Shown: positions 27,612 to 36,102, counted from the stretch's first letter. The stretch is 64,000 bases of DNA from Salinilacustrithrix flava (GCA_024128875.1 JAMYFF010000002.1:1-64000); one strand, 5' to 3'. Translations and numbers: made by a program. Notes: generated by a model from the letters alone, not told the origin.

Positions 27612-29840
27612 ATGCGTTGGTGGCTGCAGACGATGGCACGGGCAGTCGAGCGCCGTCCGGGGATCACCCTCGCGTTCCTCGCCGTCATGACCGTGGTGCT
27701 CGGCGGCTTCGCCGCCGGCCAGACCACCGACACCGAGCTGACCTCGTTCGCCCCCGACAGCGAGCTGGCCGACGCCTTCGACCGGATCCAGGAGGACTTC
27801 GCCACCGGCGGCGCCCGCGTCCAGGTCGTCGTGGACGCCGGGCCCAGCGGCAACGTGCTCGACCCCGCCGGGATCGAGGCCGCCGAGCAGGTCGAGGCCG
27901 TGGCCCGCGCCAGCGACATCCCCCTCGCCGACGGGCGACGCGGCGTCGCCTCCTTCGCCGCGGCCGTGCAGGCCGACGGGGTCTCCCCCGCCGCGGCCAG
28001 CCTCCTCTCGCGCGACCTCGATCCGGCCACCGCCTCGGCCCGGGCCGGGCTCGTCGTCGTCGAGCTCGACCCCGCCCTGCCCGACGCCGACGCCCAGGAG
28101 GCGACCCTCGACCTCGCCGAGCAGCTCGAGGTCGTCGACGTCGCCGGCATCGACGTGGACCCCTTCGGCGCCGCCATCCTCAGCGACGCCCTGCAGGCCG
28201 AGTCCGAGGACGAGATGCCGCGGCTGCTCAGCCTCTCCCTGTTCCTCATCGTCGCCATCCTCTTCCTGCAGTTCCGCACCGTCAGCGACGTCGTCCTCGG
28301 CTTCGTCGGCCTCATCGTCACGATCACCTGGATGTTCGGCTTCGCCGTCGTCCTCGGCCCCGACCACCTCGGCCTCGTCGGCAACTTCACCCAGATCTCC
28401 ACGATCGTCCCGGTGCTCCTGATCGGTCTCGGCATCGACTACGCCATCCACCTCACGTCCCGCTACCGGGAGGAGCAGCGCCACGGGCTCGCCCCGCCCG
28501 ACGCCGCCGCGATGGCCGTGCGCACCGTCGGCGGCGCCCTGGTGCTCGCCACGCTGACCACGGTGGTCGGGTTCCTCACCAACCTGGTGTCCCCGCTGCC
28601 CCCGATCGCCGACTTCGGCGTGTTCACCGCCGTCGGCGTGACCTCAGCACTCGTGGTCATGACCCTGCTCGTCCCCAGCGCCCGGCGCCTCCTCGACGAT
28701 CGCCCCCGGGCGCTGGCCCGGGCCACCCGTCGCCGCCGGCGCGAGCGCTCCGGGACGAACGGGCTGGCCGCCTTCATGGGCCGCACGGCCGCCGTGGCCG
28801 AGCGGGCACCCCGGCTCACGCTCGCCATCGCCCTCGTGGTCACCGTCGTCGCCGGTGGCGCCGGCAGCCAGATCGAGACCTCGTTCAGCCAGGACGACTT
28901 CGTGCCGGCCGACTCCGAGCCCGGCATGCTCATCGACAAGCTCGACACCCTCTTCGGCGGCGACCTGTCCGAGTCCACCTTCGTGCTGATCGACGGCGAC
29001 GTCACCGACGCCGAGCTGGCCGCCGCCATCGCCGAGGCGCCTGAGCTGCTCGCCGGCGTCGAGGACGTGCGGTCCCAGGCCGGCGCCGCCCAGGTCAGCC
29101 GGCTGCCGGACACCGGACCGGACGTGGCCGCCCTGATGATCGCGACGACCGCCGGCCAGGACCGGGCCGAGGCCCTCGCCAGCGACCTCGACGCCGCCCT
29201 CGTACCGATCCGCGACGCCGGGGGCACGACCACCGTCGTGTCCGAGTCCCTGGTGCTGGACGAGACCCTCGATGCCCTCACCGCCAGCCAGACCCAGGGC
29301 ATCGCCATCACGCTGCTCGGCGCCCTGACGCTGCTCATCGCCTACTTCGGCGTGGTGGAGCGCAAGCCGCTGCTCGGGGCCATCACGATGGTCCCCTCCA
29401 TCGCCGTCGTCGGCTGGGTGCTCGGCACCATGGTGCTGCTCGACATCAGCTTCAACGTGCTGACCGCCATGGTGGCGTCGCTCGCCATCGGCATCGGCGT
29501 GCCCTTCGGCATCCACGTGACCCACCGGTTCATGGAGGACCGCCGCCGCTACGAGACGATCGACGAGGCCATCCGCCAGACCGTCACCCACACCGGCGGC
29601 GCCATGGCCGGGTCGGCGGCCACCACCGCGGCCGGCTTCGGCGTCCTGGCCTTCGCCTCGCTGCTCCCGATGCAGCAGTTCGGCATCATCGTGGCGGTCA
29701 CGATCGTGTACTCGCTGCTCGCGTCGGTGCTGATCCAGCCGTCGTGCCTCAAGCTGTGGGGCGAGTGGCGGGTCCGCCGGGGCGAGCAGGCCGAGCTGCA
29801 CGAGCACGAGGAGCGCCGCGTGCTCGAGCCCGTCGGGTAG
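27612..29840 (+). CDS. MMPL/RND-type membrane exporter
   Basis: A 742-residue transporter made of two similar halves, each with one membrane helix, a large extracytoplasmic loop and a five-helix bundle. The first half has LGIDYAIHLTSRYREE and the second IGVPFGIHVTHRFMED at the equivalent positions, the MMPL/HpnN-type helix-4 motif with its buried Asp in the first copy. Such proteins export lipids, hopanoids or toxic hydrophobic compounds using the proton gradient. GGAGG lies before the ATG. The divergent TetR suggests induction by a hydrophobic ligand. The substrate cannot be read from sequence. Confidence 0.85.
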   Translation: MRWWLQTMARAVERRPGITLAFLAVMTVVLGGFAAGQTTDTELTSFAPDSELADAFDRIQEDFATGGARVQVVVDAGPSGNVLDPAGIEAAEQVEAVARASDIPLADGRRGVASFAAAVQADGVSPAAASLLSRDLDPATASARAGLVVVELDPALPDADAQEATLDLAEQLEVVDVAGIDVDPFGAAILSDALQAESEDEMPRLLSLSLFLIVAILFLQFRTVSDVVLGFVGLIVTITWMFGFAVVLGPDHLGLVGNFTQISTIVPVLLIGLGIDYAIHLTSRYREEQRHGLAPPDAAAMAVRTVGGALVLATLTTVVGFLTNLVSPLPPIADFGVFTAVGVTSALVVMTLLVPSARRLLDDRPRALARATRRRRRERSGTNGLAAFMGRTAAVAERAPRLTLAIALVVTVVAGGAGSQIETSFSQDDFVPADSEPGMLIDKLDTLFGGDLSESTFVLIDGDVTDAELAAAIAEAPELLAGVEDVRSQAGAAQVSRLPDTGPDVAALMIATTAGQDRAEALASDLDAALVPIRDAGGTTTVVSESLVLDETLDALTASQTQGIAITLLGALTLLIAYFGVVERKPLLGAITMVPSIAVVGWVLGTMVLLDISFNVLTAMVASLAIGIGVPFGIHVTHRFMEDRRRYETIDEAIRQTVTHTGGAMAGSAATTAAGFGVLAFASLLPMQQFGIIVAVTIVYSLLASVLIQPSCLKLWGEWRVRRGEQAELHEHEERRVLEPVG

Positions 29841-29851
29841 CCCCCGGGCGT

Positions 29852-29870
29852 CTGGCAGCGGCTGCGGAAC
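29852..29870 (+). repeat. CTGGCAGCGGCTGCGGAAC element
   Basis: This 19-mer differs at one position from the reverse complement of 11160-11178, the right arm of the 40-bp palindrome. It lies between the convergent MMPL and nucleosidase genes, again at a gene end. Confidence 0.5.
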
Positions 29871-29877
29871 AGCTGGC

Positions 29878-30423
29878 TCAGAGGTGCTCGGCCACGACCT
29901 CGGCGATGAGCCGGGCGGTGCGGTCCGCCTCGGCCTTCCACGACCGGGCTGCGTCCTCCGATGCGGTGTCGGAGACGACCTTGACCATGCGGCACTCGAC
30001 CTCGGCGGCGGCGCAGGCCCGGGCGACGGCGAAGCCCTCCATGTCGACGAGGTGGGCCCGCTCGGCCAGGGCGAGGCGCACGGTCGGGTCGGACACGAAG
30101 GCGTCGCCGGTGGCGAGGGTGGTCGGCTCCCCCGGGTCGAGCACGATCTCGCCGATGCTGTCCTCCCCGGTGAGGGTGCGCAGGAAGGCGTGGTCGACGT
30201 CGTGCTCGAGCACCCGGCCGATCCGGTGGGCGCCCTCGAACCCGTCCCGCAGGGCGCCGGCGGTGCCGACGTTGAGCACGAACGACGGGCGGTGCTCGGC
30301 GATCGCCCGGGTCACCGCGACGGCGGCCGACACCTTGCCGATGCCGGTGAGCACCACGTCGAGGCCCCGCAGGTGGGCGGCCTCGGTGCCGATGGCGACC
30401 ACGACGAGCGGCGAGCCGGTCAT
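29878..30423 (-). CDS. Nucleoside phosphorylase / MTA-SAH nucleosidase-like protein
   Basis: 181 residues of the purine nucleoside phosphorylase/MTAN fold. VVLTGIGKVSAAVAVTRAI and FVLNVGTAGALRDGFEGAHRIGRVLEHDVDH carry the family's GxGKVxA and NxGxAG motifs; VDMEGFAVARACAAAEVECRMVKVVSDTA is the ribose-binding VDMEG-A block and the catalytic Asp region (SD). It is shorter than usual MTAN (about 230 aa), lacking the early N-terminal strand region. It likely hydrolyses 5-methylthioadenosine, S-adenosylhomocysteine or a related futalosine-type nucleoside, releasing adenine. It is coupled to apt by ATGA (30420-30423), which would salvage that adenine. Confidence 0.8.
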   Translation of the reverse strand: MTGSPLVVVAIGTEAAHLRGLDVVLTGIGKVSAAVAVTRAIAEHRPSFVLNVGTAGALRDGFEGAHRIGRVLEHDVDHAFLRTLTGEDSIGEIVLDPGEPTTLATGDAFVSDPTVRLALAERAHLVDMEGFAVARACAAAEVECRMVKVVSDTASEDAARSWKAEADRTARLIAEVVAEHL

Positions 30424-30947
30424 CGGTAGGTGAGCAGCGACACGTGCTCGTGCCCGGCCAGCTTGTCGGCGCCGCCGAGGAACGCCAGCTCGATGACGAA
30501 GCCGAGGCCGACCACCGTCGCGCCCGAGCGCTCGACCAGCGCCACCGTGGCCGCTGCCGTCCCGCCGGTTGCGATCACGTCGTCGATGACGAGGACCAGG
30601 TCACCGGCGCCGACGGCGTCGGCGTGGATCTCCAGCCGGTCGGTGCCGTACTCGAGCGCGTACTCCTCGGAGTCCGTGGCCCGGGGCAGCTTGCCCGGCT
30701 TGCGCACGGGCACGAACCCGGCGCCGAGGTGCAGGGCGACCGGTGCGCCGATGAGGAACCCGCGGGCCTCCATGCCGACCACCTTCGTGATCCCCCGCCC
30801 GGCGAAGGGCTCGGCCAGGGACCGCACCGCGTAGGCGAAGCCGGCCGGATCGGCGAGCAGGGGCGTGATGTCCTTGAAGACCACGCCGGGCTCGGGCCAG
30901 TCGGGGACGTCGCGGATGTGGGGTTCGAGGTGCACCGATGCCGACAC
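30420..30947 (-). CDS. apt: Adenine phosphoribosyltransferase
   Basis: Makes AMP from adenine and PRPP. The 175 residues contain IRDVPDWPEPGVVFKDITPLLADP, VVGMEARGFLIGAPVA, VPVRKPGKLP and the PRPP-binding motif LVLVIDDVIATGGTAAA, all diagnostic of Apt. GTG at 30947 is chosen because TACATT ends 7 nt upstream, indicating a leaderless start; a GTG at 30935 is possible. Operon with the nucleosidase: one releases adenine, the other salvages it. Confidence 0.93.
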   Translation of the reverse strand: MSASVHLEPHIRDVPDWPEPGVVFKDITPLLADPAGFAYAVRSLAEPFAGRGITKVVGMEARGFLIGAPVALHLGAGFVPVRKPGKLPRATDSEEYALEYGTDRLEIHADAVGAGDLVLVIDDVIATGGTAAATVALVERSGATVVGLGFVIELAFLGGADKLAGHEHVSLLTYR

Positions 30948-30954
30948 CGGAGGC

Positions 30955-30960
30955 AATGTA
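30955..30960 (-). promoter_or_regulatory. -10 box of apt (leaderless)
   Basis: TACATT on the minus strand, 7 nt before the GTG at 30947. Confidence 0.45.
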
Positions 30961-30983
30961 CGGGACCCGCCCGACCCCGAACG

Positions 30984-31655
30984 ATGGAGCCCGTCGATGC
31001 CCAAGGCCGCCGACCTGTGACGCTCACCGGCCTCGAGCCCGAGCTGGAGCGGGCCCTGGACCTGGCCGGCGTGCTGGTGTTCGCCCTGTCGGGCGCCTCC
31101 CTCGCGGTACGCCGGCACTTCGACCTGGTCGGCATCCTGGTCCTCGCCACCGTCACCGGCCTCGGCGGGGGCATCCTGCGCGACACCATGCTCGGCCAGT
31201 TGCCGCCCGTCGCCCTGCGCGACCAGCTCTACCTGGCCGTGCCCCTGGTGGCGACCGCCTTCGTGCTCGTCGCGCACCACCTGGTGGAGCGGATGCACCG
31301 CCCCGTGCTGGCCTTCGACGCCGCCGGGCTCGGCCTGTTCTGCGTGGTCGGTTCGGCCAAGGCGCTCGACGCCGGCCTCGGCGTGCTGCCGTCGGTCCTG
31401 CTCGGCACCATGACCGCGGTGGGCGGCGGGGTCATCCGCGACGTCCTGGCCCGGGAGGTCCCCACCGTCTTCAAGGCCGACAGCGCCCTCTACGCGATCC
31501 CGGCGACCCTCGGGGCCGCGGCAACCGCGGCGGTGTGGTCCCAGGACGCCCTCGACGCCCCACAGGCCGGGGCCATCGCCGCGGCGGTGCTGGTCGTGCG
31601 CCTCCTCGCCATCCGCCGTGGCTGGCGAGCACCGACCGCCAAGCTGCGCGCCTGA
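30984..31655 (+). CDS. UPF0126 / TRIC-like membrane channel protein
   Basis: A 223-residue membrane protein with two copies of the UPF0126 repeat, each with three helices: ATVTGLGGGILRDTMLGQLPP in the first and GTMTAVGGGVIRDVLAREVPTVF in the second. Family members resemble trimeric intracellular cation channels or small-solute (glycine) transporters. The ATG at 30984 has no clear ribosome site; a GTG at 31017, giving 212 aa and beginning just before the first helix, is equally possible. It is divergent from apt with only 36 bp between starts. Confidence 0.82.
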   Translation: MEPVDAQGRRPVTLTGLEPELERALDLAGVLVFALSGASLAVRRHFDLVGILVLATVTGLGGGILRDTMLGQLPPVALRDQLYLAVPLVATAFVLVAHHLVERMHRPVLAFDAAGLGLFCVVGSAKALDAGLGVLPSVLLGTMTAVGGGVIRDVLAREVPTVFKADSALYAIPATLGAAATAAVWSQDALDAPQAGAIAAAVLVVRLLAIRRGWRAPTAKLRA

Positions 31656-31745
31656 CCGTCCTCAGAGGTTTTTCGAAGGTGGCTGATCCACGCTCGGTCG
31701 AGGCCGAGCCCAGGCCAGCCGCCGGTCGTACGGAGGACGAGGACC

Positions 31746-33041
31746 ATGCCGACCCAGATGAGCCGCCGCGCAGCGCTCAAGCTCACCGCCGCCGGACTGG
31801 CCGGCATCGCCGTCGGGCCGCGGGTCGGCGTGTTCGATGCCTTCGGGATCACGGCCTCCTACGCCACCCAGACCTCGCTCTCGCTCACGATGCGCGAGTG
31901 CCTCGTCGAGATGGTCGATCGCACCCGCGTCTACATGTGGTCCTTCGACAGTCCCCAGGCCGGGCTGCGGGTCCCCGGGCCGGTCATCTACGCACGAGAT
32001 GGGGATCCCGTCGTCATCGACGTGACGAACGAGCTCCCGGGCGTCCACGCCTTCGCCGTGCAGGGCGTCGTCGACAGCGGCCCCATCGAGCCCGGGCAGA
32101 CGGTGCGGGTGTCGTTCCCTGCGCCGGCCGCCGGCACCTACCTCTACCTCGATCCCCTCCGGGCGCCGATGCACCGGGCCATGGGCCTCGCCGGGGTGCT
32201 CGTCGTCCTGCCGGAAGATGCATCCACGCCCTACACCGACCCCACGACCGCGGTGCGGAACCTCTTCGAGGACCTCGGGACGAGCTACCAGTTCCCCGGC
32301 CACCCCTGGGTCCCGGAGCGGACCTGGATCTGGGCGTTCTCCACCGCCGATCCGGTCGCCCACGATCGGATCCGCCAGGATCCCGGCCTCTCGCCGGAGG
32401 CGTTCCTCGACGACTACGTCCCGACGTACTTCATGATCAACGGCAAGAGCGGGTTCTTCTCGGCCCACGATCGAGCGATCGCGCCGCACGGCCGCGTCGG
32501 CCAGCCCGCGCTGCTGCGCACCGCCAACGTCGGCCTCGCGACCCACTCGCCCCACATCCACGGGAACCACGTCTACGTCCTCGCCGAGGGCGGCCGGACC
32601 CACGACAACGTGTTCGCACTCGACACCTGGCGGGTCCCCCCGCTGCACACCGCCGACGTGGTGCTGCCGTTCGTGCGTCCGCCTGACGCCTGGCCGTGGC
32701 CGCCGAGCGACCCCACGGTGTGGACCTCGGACCTGGCCGGAGACGGCATGGTCGGGATGGTCTACCCGATGCACTGCCACATGGAGCTCTCGCAGCTGGC
32801 GAACGGCGGCAACTACCCCCAGGGGTTGATCACCCACTGGGTCCTGGAGGGTGACCTCGTGGAGGGGCCGCCGCCGACGACGAGCACCACCACGACCACG
32901 ACGTCCACCTCGACGAGCACCACCACCAGCACGAGCACCACCGCGCCCACCACCACGACGACCACCACCACGACGCCACCGGGGAAGCCCGGGAAGCCTC
33001 CCGACAAGCCCGACAAGCCCGGGAAGCCCCGGGACCGGTAG
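31746..33041 (+). CDS. Tat-exported multicopper-oxidase-like protein, C-terminal copper motifs only
   Basis: 431 residues. A twin-arginine signal (MSRRAALKLTAAGLAGIAVG) predicts folded export. Two cupredoxin-type domains follow, then a Thr/Ser run (about 375-410) and a PGKPGKPPDKP tail, likely a wall-spanning linker. The first domain has the layout of an oxidase domain (VHAFAVQGVVDSGPIEPGQTVRVSFPAPAAGTY) but lacks the HxH copper ligands. The last domain keeps HSPHIHGNH (267-275) and HCH at 343-345. The histidine expected four residues after HCH is S349, so the type 1 copper site looks incomplete. GGAGGACGAGG precedes the ATG. The next gene, 21 bp on, carries the complementary motifs. Confidence 0.8.
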   Translation: MPTQMSRRAALKLTAAGLAGIAVGPRVGVFDAFGITASYATQTSLSLTMRECLVEMVDRTRVYMWSFDSPQAGLRVPGPVIYARDGDPVVIDVTNELPGVHAFAVQGVVDSGPIEPGQTVRVSFPAPAAGTYLYLDPLRAPMHRAMGLAGVLVVLPEDASTPYTDPTTAVRNLFEDLGTSYQFPGHPWVPERTWIWAFSTADPVAHDRIRQDPGLSPEAFLDDYVPTYFMINGKSGFFSAHDRAIAPHGRVGQPALLRTANVGLATHSPHIHGNHVYVLAEGGRTHDNVFALDTWRVPPLHTADVVLPFVRPPDAWPWPPSDPTVWTSDLAGDGMVGMVYPMHCHMELSQLANGGNYPQGLITHWVLEGDLVEGPPPTTSTTTTTTSTSTSTTTSTSTTAPTTTTTTTTTPPGKPGKPPDKPDKPGKPRDR

Positions 33042-33062
33042 TCCAGACTGAAGGAAGCGACG

Positions 33063-34208
33063 ATGACCGACACCGCCACCACCGAGGTGTCCGCAGATCC
33101 GGTCACCACCGAGCCGTTCATCTGCACCATCCCGACCGACGGCGCCAACCAGCTCCGGACGCTCTCGGACGAGGCCGGGCTCCCCGTCGTCCTGCGCGAC
33201 GACATCGCCGATGAGCGCCACTTCGAGGCCTTCGGCTGCAAGGTGCGCGACGCCAACCCCGAGACGCCCGACCGGGTGGTGCCCGACATCACCTTCGTCC
33301 GCGATGTGCACACCGGGGCCGACGTCACCATGCCAGACGGACGCAGCATCAGGTTCTGGGGGTTCGAGGACCCGAGGAGCCGGGTTCGGCGACCATTCCC
33401 CTCACCGATGATGCGGGTGCGCGAGGGACAGGTCGTGCACACCACCCTCAACGCCTCGAAGAACACCCACACGATCCACCACCACGGGATCGAGCCGACG
33501 CCCCACAACGACGGCGTCGGCCACACGTCGTTCGAGGTGGACGACGTGTACACCTACCAGTGGCGGCCCACCTCCGCCGGCAGCTACTTCTACCACTGCC
33601 ACAAGAACACGGTCCTGCACTTCGAGCTCGGCATGTACGGGTCCCTCATCGTCGACCCGCCGGAGGGTGAGGGCTTCGTGCGGCGCGGCAACGACATCGT
33701 CCCCTACGACCGGGAGGCGATCTGGATCCCCGACGACGTGGACCCCCTCTGGCACGACCCCGAGATCGACCACTCCTTGGGCATGAACGCGTGCCCCTTC
33801 GACCAGGGCCAGCACCTCCTCCACTTCCGGCCCACCTACTTCCTCATCTCCGGCGTCCCCCACCCGTGGACCCGCACCGACCCCCGGGTCGCGCTGCAGT
33901 GCCAGCTCGGGGAGCGGGTCCTGCTCCGGATCCTCAACGGCGCGTACGGGACCGTCGAGGTGCGACTGCCCTTCGACGCGGACGTGATCAGCCTGGACGG
34001 CCAGGTGCTCGGGGGCCCCAAGACCGGCCGCTACTCACGCCCGTTCACCATCCCGGCGGGCGAACCGTTCTGGCTCTCCAACGCCCAGCGTCGTGACGTG
34101 CTGATCGCGCCGGACCGCACGGGCACGTTCTCCGTCCCGATGGACATCCGGCACTGGGTCCGGGGCGACACCCACGGCCACGTCGAGACCACGATCACCG
34201 TATCCTGA
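33063..34208 (+). CDS. Multicopper-oxidase-like cupredoxin, N-terminal copper motifs only
   Basis: 381 residues with two cupredoxin domains. The first keeps a full set of ligands: HTIHHHG (136-142), GVGH (151-154) and YHCHKNTVLHFELGM (177-191), where C179, H186 and M191 fit a type 1 copper site. The second domain (LDGQVLGGPKTGRYSRPFTIPAGEPFWLSNAQRRDVLIAP) resembles the non-copper middle domain of oxidases. There is no signal peptide of any kind, although copper oxidases normally work outside the cell. It directly follows the Tat-bearing gene (21 bp, AAGGAAG ribosome site), so co-export as a complex is plausible. Substrate unknown. Confidence 0.8.
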   Translation: MTDTATTEVSADPVTTEPFICTIPTDGANQLRTLSDEAGLPVVLRDDIADERHFEAFGCKVRDANPETPDRVVPDITFVRDVHTGADVTMPDGRSIRFWGFEDPRSRVRRPFPSPMMRVREGQVVHTTLNASKNTHTIHHHGIEPTPHNDGVGHTSFEVDDVYTYQWRPTSAGSYFYHCHKNTVLHFELGMYGSLIVDPPEGEGFVRRGNDIVPYDREAIWIPDDVDPLWHDPEIDHSLGMNACPFDQGQHLLHFRPTYFLISGVPHPWTRTDPRVALQCQLGERVLLRILNGAYGTVEVRLPFDADVISLDGQVLGGPKTGRYSRPFTIPAGEPFWLSNAQRRDVLIAPDRTGTFSVPMDIRHWVRGDTHGHVETTITVS

Positions 34209-34243
34209 ACCCGGACCGCAACCGAACGGTTCTGGGCCGCGGA

Positions 34244-34262
34244 GCACGCTTCACGGGCGTGC
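34244..34262. terminator. Weak hairpin between convergent genes
   Basis: GCACGC and GCGTGC (34244-34249, 34257-34262) form a 6-bp stem with a 7-nt loop between the cupredoxin gene and the converging hipA. Confidence 0.3.
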
Positions 34263-34306
34263 ACAGCCACCCGGTTGGTTGGACCGAGCTGGCGCACCTG
34301 CCCGAG

Positions 34307-35527
34307 TCAGGGGCCTCTGCCGGTCCACCGGTCGAGTACGGCCGCGAACCTGTCCTGCTCTTTCGTCGGGATCTCGCGCGTGGATGCCACCGCTCGCCAG
34401 TTCGCCACGACCCCCACGATCTGGTGCCAGCGATCCTTCGCTTCGGCCTCGCTCAAGCCGAACCGGTCAGCAGTGGCGAGCAGCGCCCTGCGCCTGGCTG
34501 CGGGGGAGGTCTCTCCCGCGATGCTCGAGGCGCTCGGGGCGGTCGTCGGGTCGGGGTTCACGTCGAACACAGGAGACAGCGTCCAACCGCCGGGGCCTCG
34601 GAGCGTGGCGTGGTTGCGCATGTGGTCGTCGACGTTGTTCAACACGATGGAGAACGCGATCCGTCGCCACAGCTCGTCCAGGTCCGCTCGGACGTTGCTG
34701 CCGTGCTCGGTGAGTGCATCGACCAGCTCCAGGTAGTCGCGAGCTGCTTCGTCGTGCGCACCGATGAGGGATCTGGCACTCAGGAACGGGATCCGGTGAT
34801 CGCCCTCTCGGTCGAAGCGCTCGACGAGGAGCACGGGAACGCCGCCGACGTCGAGGAGGTCGTGCGGCGGAGTGCGCAGACCGCAGCGGTCGGCGAGGTC
34901 GAGGGCGACCGCCTCCCAGCGCATCACGTCCCACCGGTCGTCACCTCTCGGGAACTTGGCGACGTAGAGGCTTCCCCCGTCGGTCACCGAGGCCTTCGGG
35001 CGCGCGCCACCGAGCGACCCCGACCCGGCATCGAGGAGTGCGGAGACGGCGGCGTCGGCGTCGGCACCGTCCGCGACGTCGACGGCTCGGGTCGCCTCGT
35101 AGAGCTCGCTGAGCTGCACCAGGCGCGGGACCGCGTTGGAGGCAGCGAGGAACGGTCCGTCGTCGTCACGGCGGTAGCGAAGCGCCCCTTGGCGGGTCAG
35201 GTCGTTGACGCCGAGGAGGTGGTCCACCTCGGTGGGTGTCGGGGCGACGTGGCCGGCGTCGCGTGCCTGGGCGGCGAGGCGACGGGCGATCAGGTTCCGC
35301 CCCCAGGTGTCGGGCGCGCTGTCGTCGAGGGCACCCGGCAGGCCCTCGATCACGGATGATCCGGCGCGAACCGGGAGGTCAGGACTCACCTCCCAGCCCG
35401 GTCCGGCAAGGAACGCGGAGTCGTAGACGAACTCGGTCGTGTCGATCCCGCGGGAACGGGTGATGCGTGCCGTGCCGACACGGACGGTGCCGTCGCGAGC
35501 CTCGACGTGGACCTGGACCGTCGTCAC
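34307..35527 (-). CDS. hipA: HipA-type serine/threonine kinase toxin
   Basis: 406 residues of the HipA kinase fold. The N-terminal subdomain ends with LLGVNDLTRQGALRYR; the ATP-loop region is GSLGGARPKASV, with the serine that HipA autophosphorylates in a matching place; the catalytic loop is VLNNVDDHMRNH (family D-x-H-x-K-N, here Arg replaces Lys) and the metal site is SPVFDVNPD. HipA proteins phosphorylate glutamyl-tRNA synthetase or other targets and induce dormancy. GTG at 35527 overlaps the hipB stop (GTGA), so antitoxin is made first. Confidence 0.88.
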   Translation of the reverse strand: MTTVQVHVEARDGTVRVGTARITRSRGIDTTEFVYDSAFLAGPGWEVSPDLPVRAGSSVIEGLPGALDDSAPDTWGRNLIARRLAAQARDAGHVAPTPTEVDHLLGVNDLTRQGALRYRRDDDGPFLAASNAVPRLVQLSELYEATRAVDVADGADADAAVSALLDAGSGSLGGARPKASVTDGGSLYVAKFPRGDDRWDVMRWEAVALDLADRCGLRTPPHDLLDVGGVPVLLVERFDREGDHRIPFLSARSLIGAHDEAARDYLELVDALTEHGSNVRADLDELWRRIAFSIVLNNVDDHMRNHATLRGPGGWTLSPVFDVNPDPTTAPSASSIAGETSPAARRRALLATADRFGLSEAEAKDRWHQIVGVVANWRAVASTREIPTKEQDRFAAVLDRWTGRGP

Positions 35528-35823
35528 TGGCGCACCCGCTTCGGCAGAGCCTGATCTGCACGAGCGCGTCCGAACGACGTTTCGTACGGGTCTGTTGCCT
35601 TGACGAGCTCCGCGAGGACGCCCACGGCCCGGGCGACGCTCAGGACGATGTCGAGGCCCACCGACAGGTCGCCGCGTTCGAGTCGACCGACGGTCTGGCG
35701 CGTCGTTCCGGCGCGTTCCGCGACCTGCTGGGCGGTGAGGTTGCGCAGCTTGCGCCACGCAGCGAGGTTCTCACCGATGTCGACGCCGGCTTGCTGCACC
35801 TGGAAGGGCACGGGTCTGGACAT
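35524..35823 (-). CDS. hipB: HipB-type XRE antitoxin
   Basis: 99 residues with a Cro/C1 helix-turn-helix: IGENLAAWRKLRNLTAQQVAERAGTTRQTVGRLERGDLSVGLDIVLSVARAVGVL. It should bind its own promoter and neutralise HipA. AGGAGG lies 6 nt before the ATG at 35823 (an upstream ATG at 35853 is less likely). Order hipB-hipA with 4-bp overlap is the standard module arrangement. Confidence 0.87.
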   Translation of the reverse strand: MSRPVPFQVQQAGVDIGENLAAWRKLRNLTAQQVAERAGTTRQTVGRLERGDLSVGLDIVLSVARAVGVLAELVKATDPYETSFGRARADQALPKRVRQ

Positions 35824-35861
35824 GAAGGGCCTCCTCCCCTCACCATACCTCACATGTCATC

Positions 35862-35887
35862 CACACATACCGTTATCACCGTTTATG
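35862..35887 (-). promoter_or_regulatory. Candidate hipBA operator
   Basis: An AT-richer stretch upstream of hipB holds two ACCGTT copies exactly 9 bp apart (35869-35874, 35878-35883). Regularly spaced repeats upstream of hipB are a likely HipB site; no symmetric operator was found. Confidence 0.35.
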
Positions 35888-36015
35888 TTCGCCACACGCA
35901 CCATTGACGGTGACTACGCTGCCGGTGAGGGCCAGGACTGGTGTCAACGGTTGGCGAACGCGAAACGAGCGGCCCCCCGGAGGCGGCCGCTCGGCGTGTT
36001 TGCCCTGTTCAGGGC

Positions 36016-36102
36016 TGGTGTCGGAGGGGGGACTTGAACCCCCACGCCCTTGCGGGCACTAGCCCCTCAAGCTAGCGCGTCTGCCAATTCCGCCACTCCG
36101 AC
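36016..36102 (-). tRNA. tRNA-Leu (anticodon GAG)
   Basis: The minus strand folds as a class II tRNA: acceptor GTCGGAG/CTCCGAC, D arm GCGGAATTGGCAGACGC, anticodon stem CTAGC/GCTAG with loop TTGAGGG (anticodon GAG), a long variable arm TGCCCGCAAGGGCG and T arm GGGGGTTCAAGTCCCCC. Discriminator A and an encoded CCA (36016-36018) complete it. Confidence 0.95.

Noticed and set aside
32876..32975. Repetitive ACC/ACG triplets suggesting a microsatellite or CRISPR-like array
   Set aside because: They encode a Thr/Ser linker in frame; there are no regular spacers or palindromic repeats.
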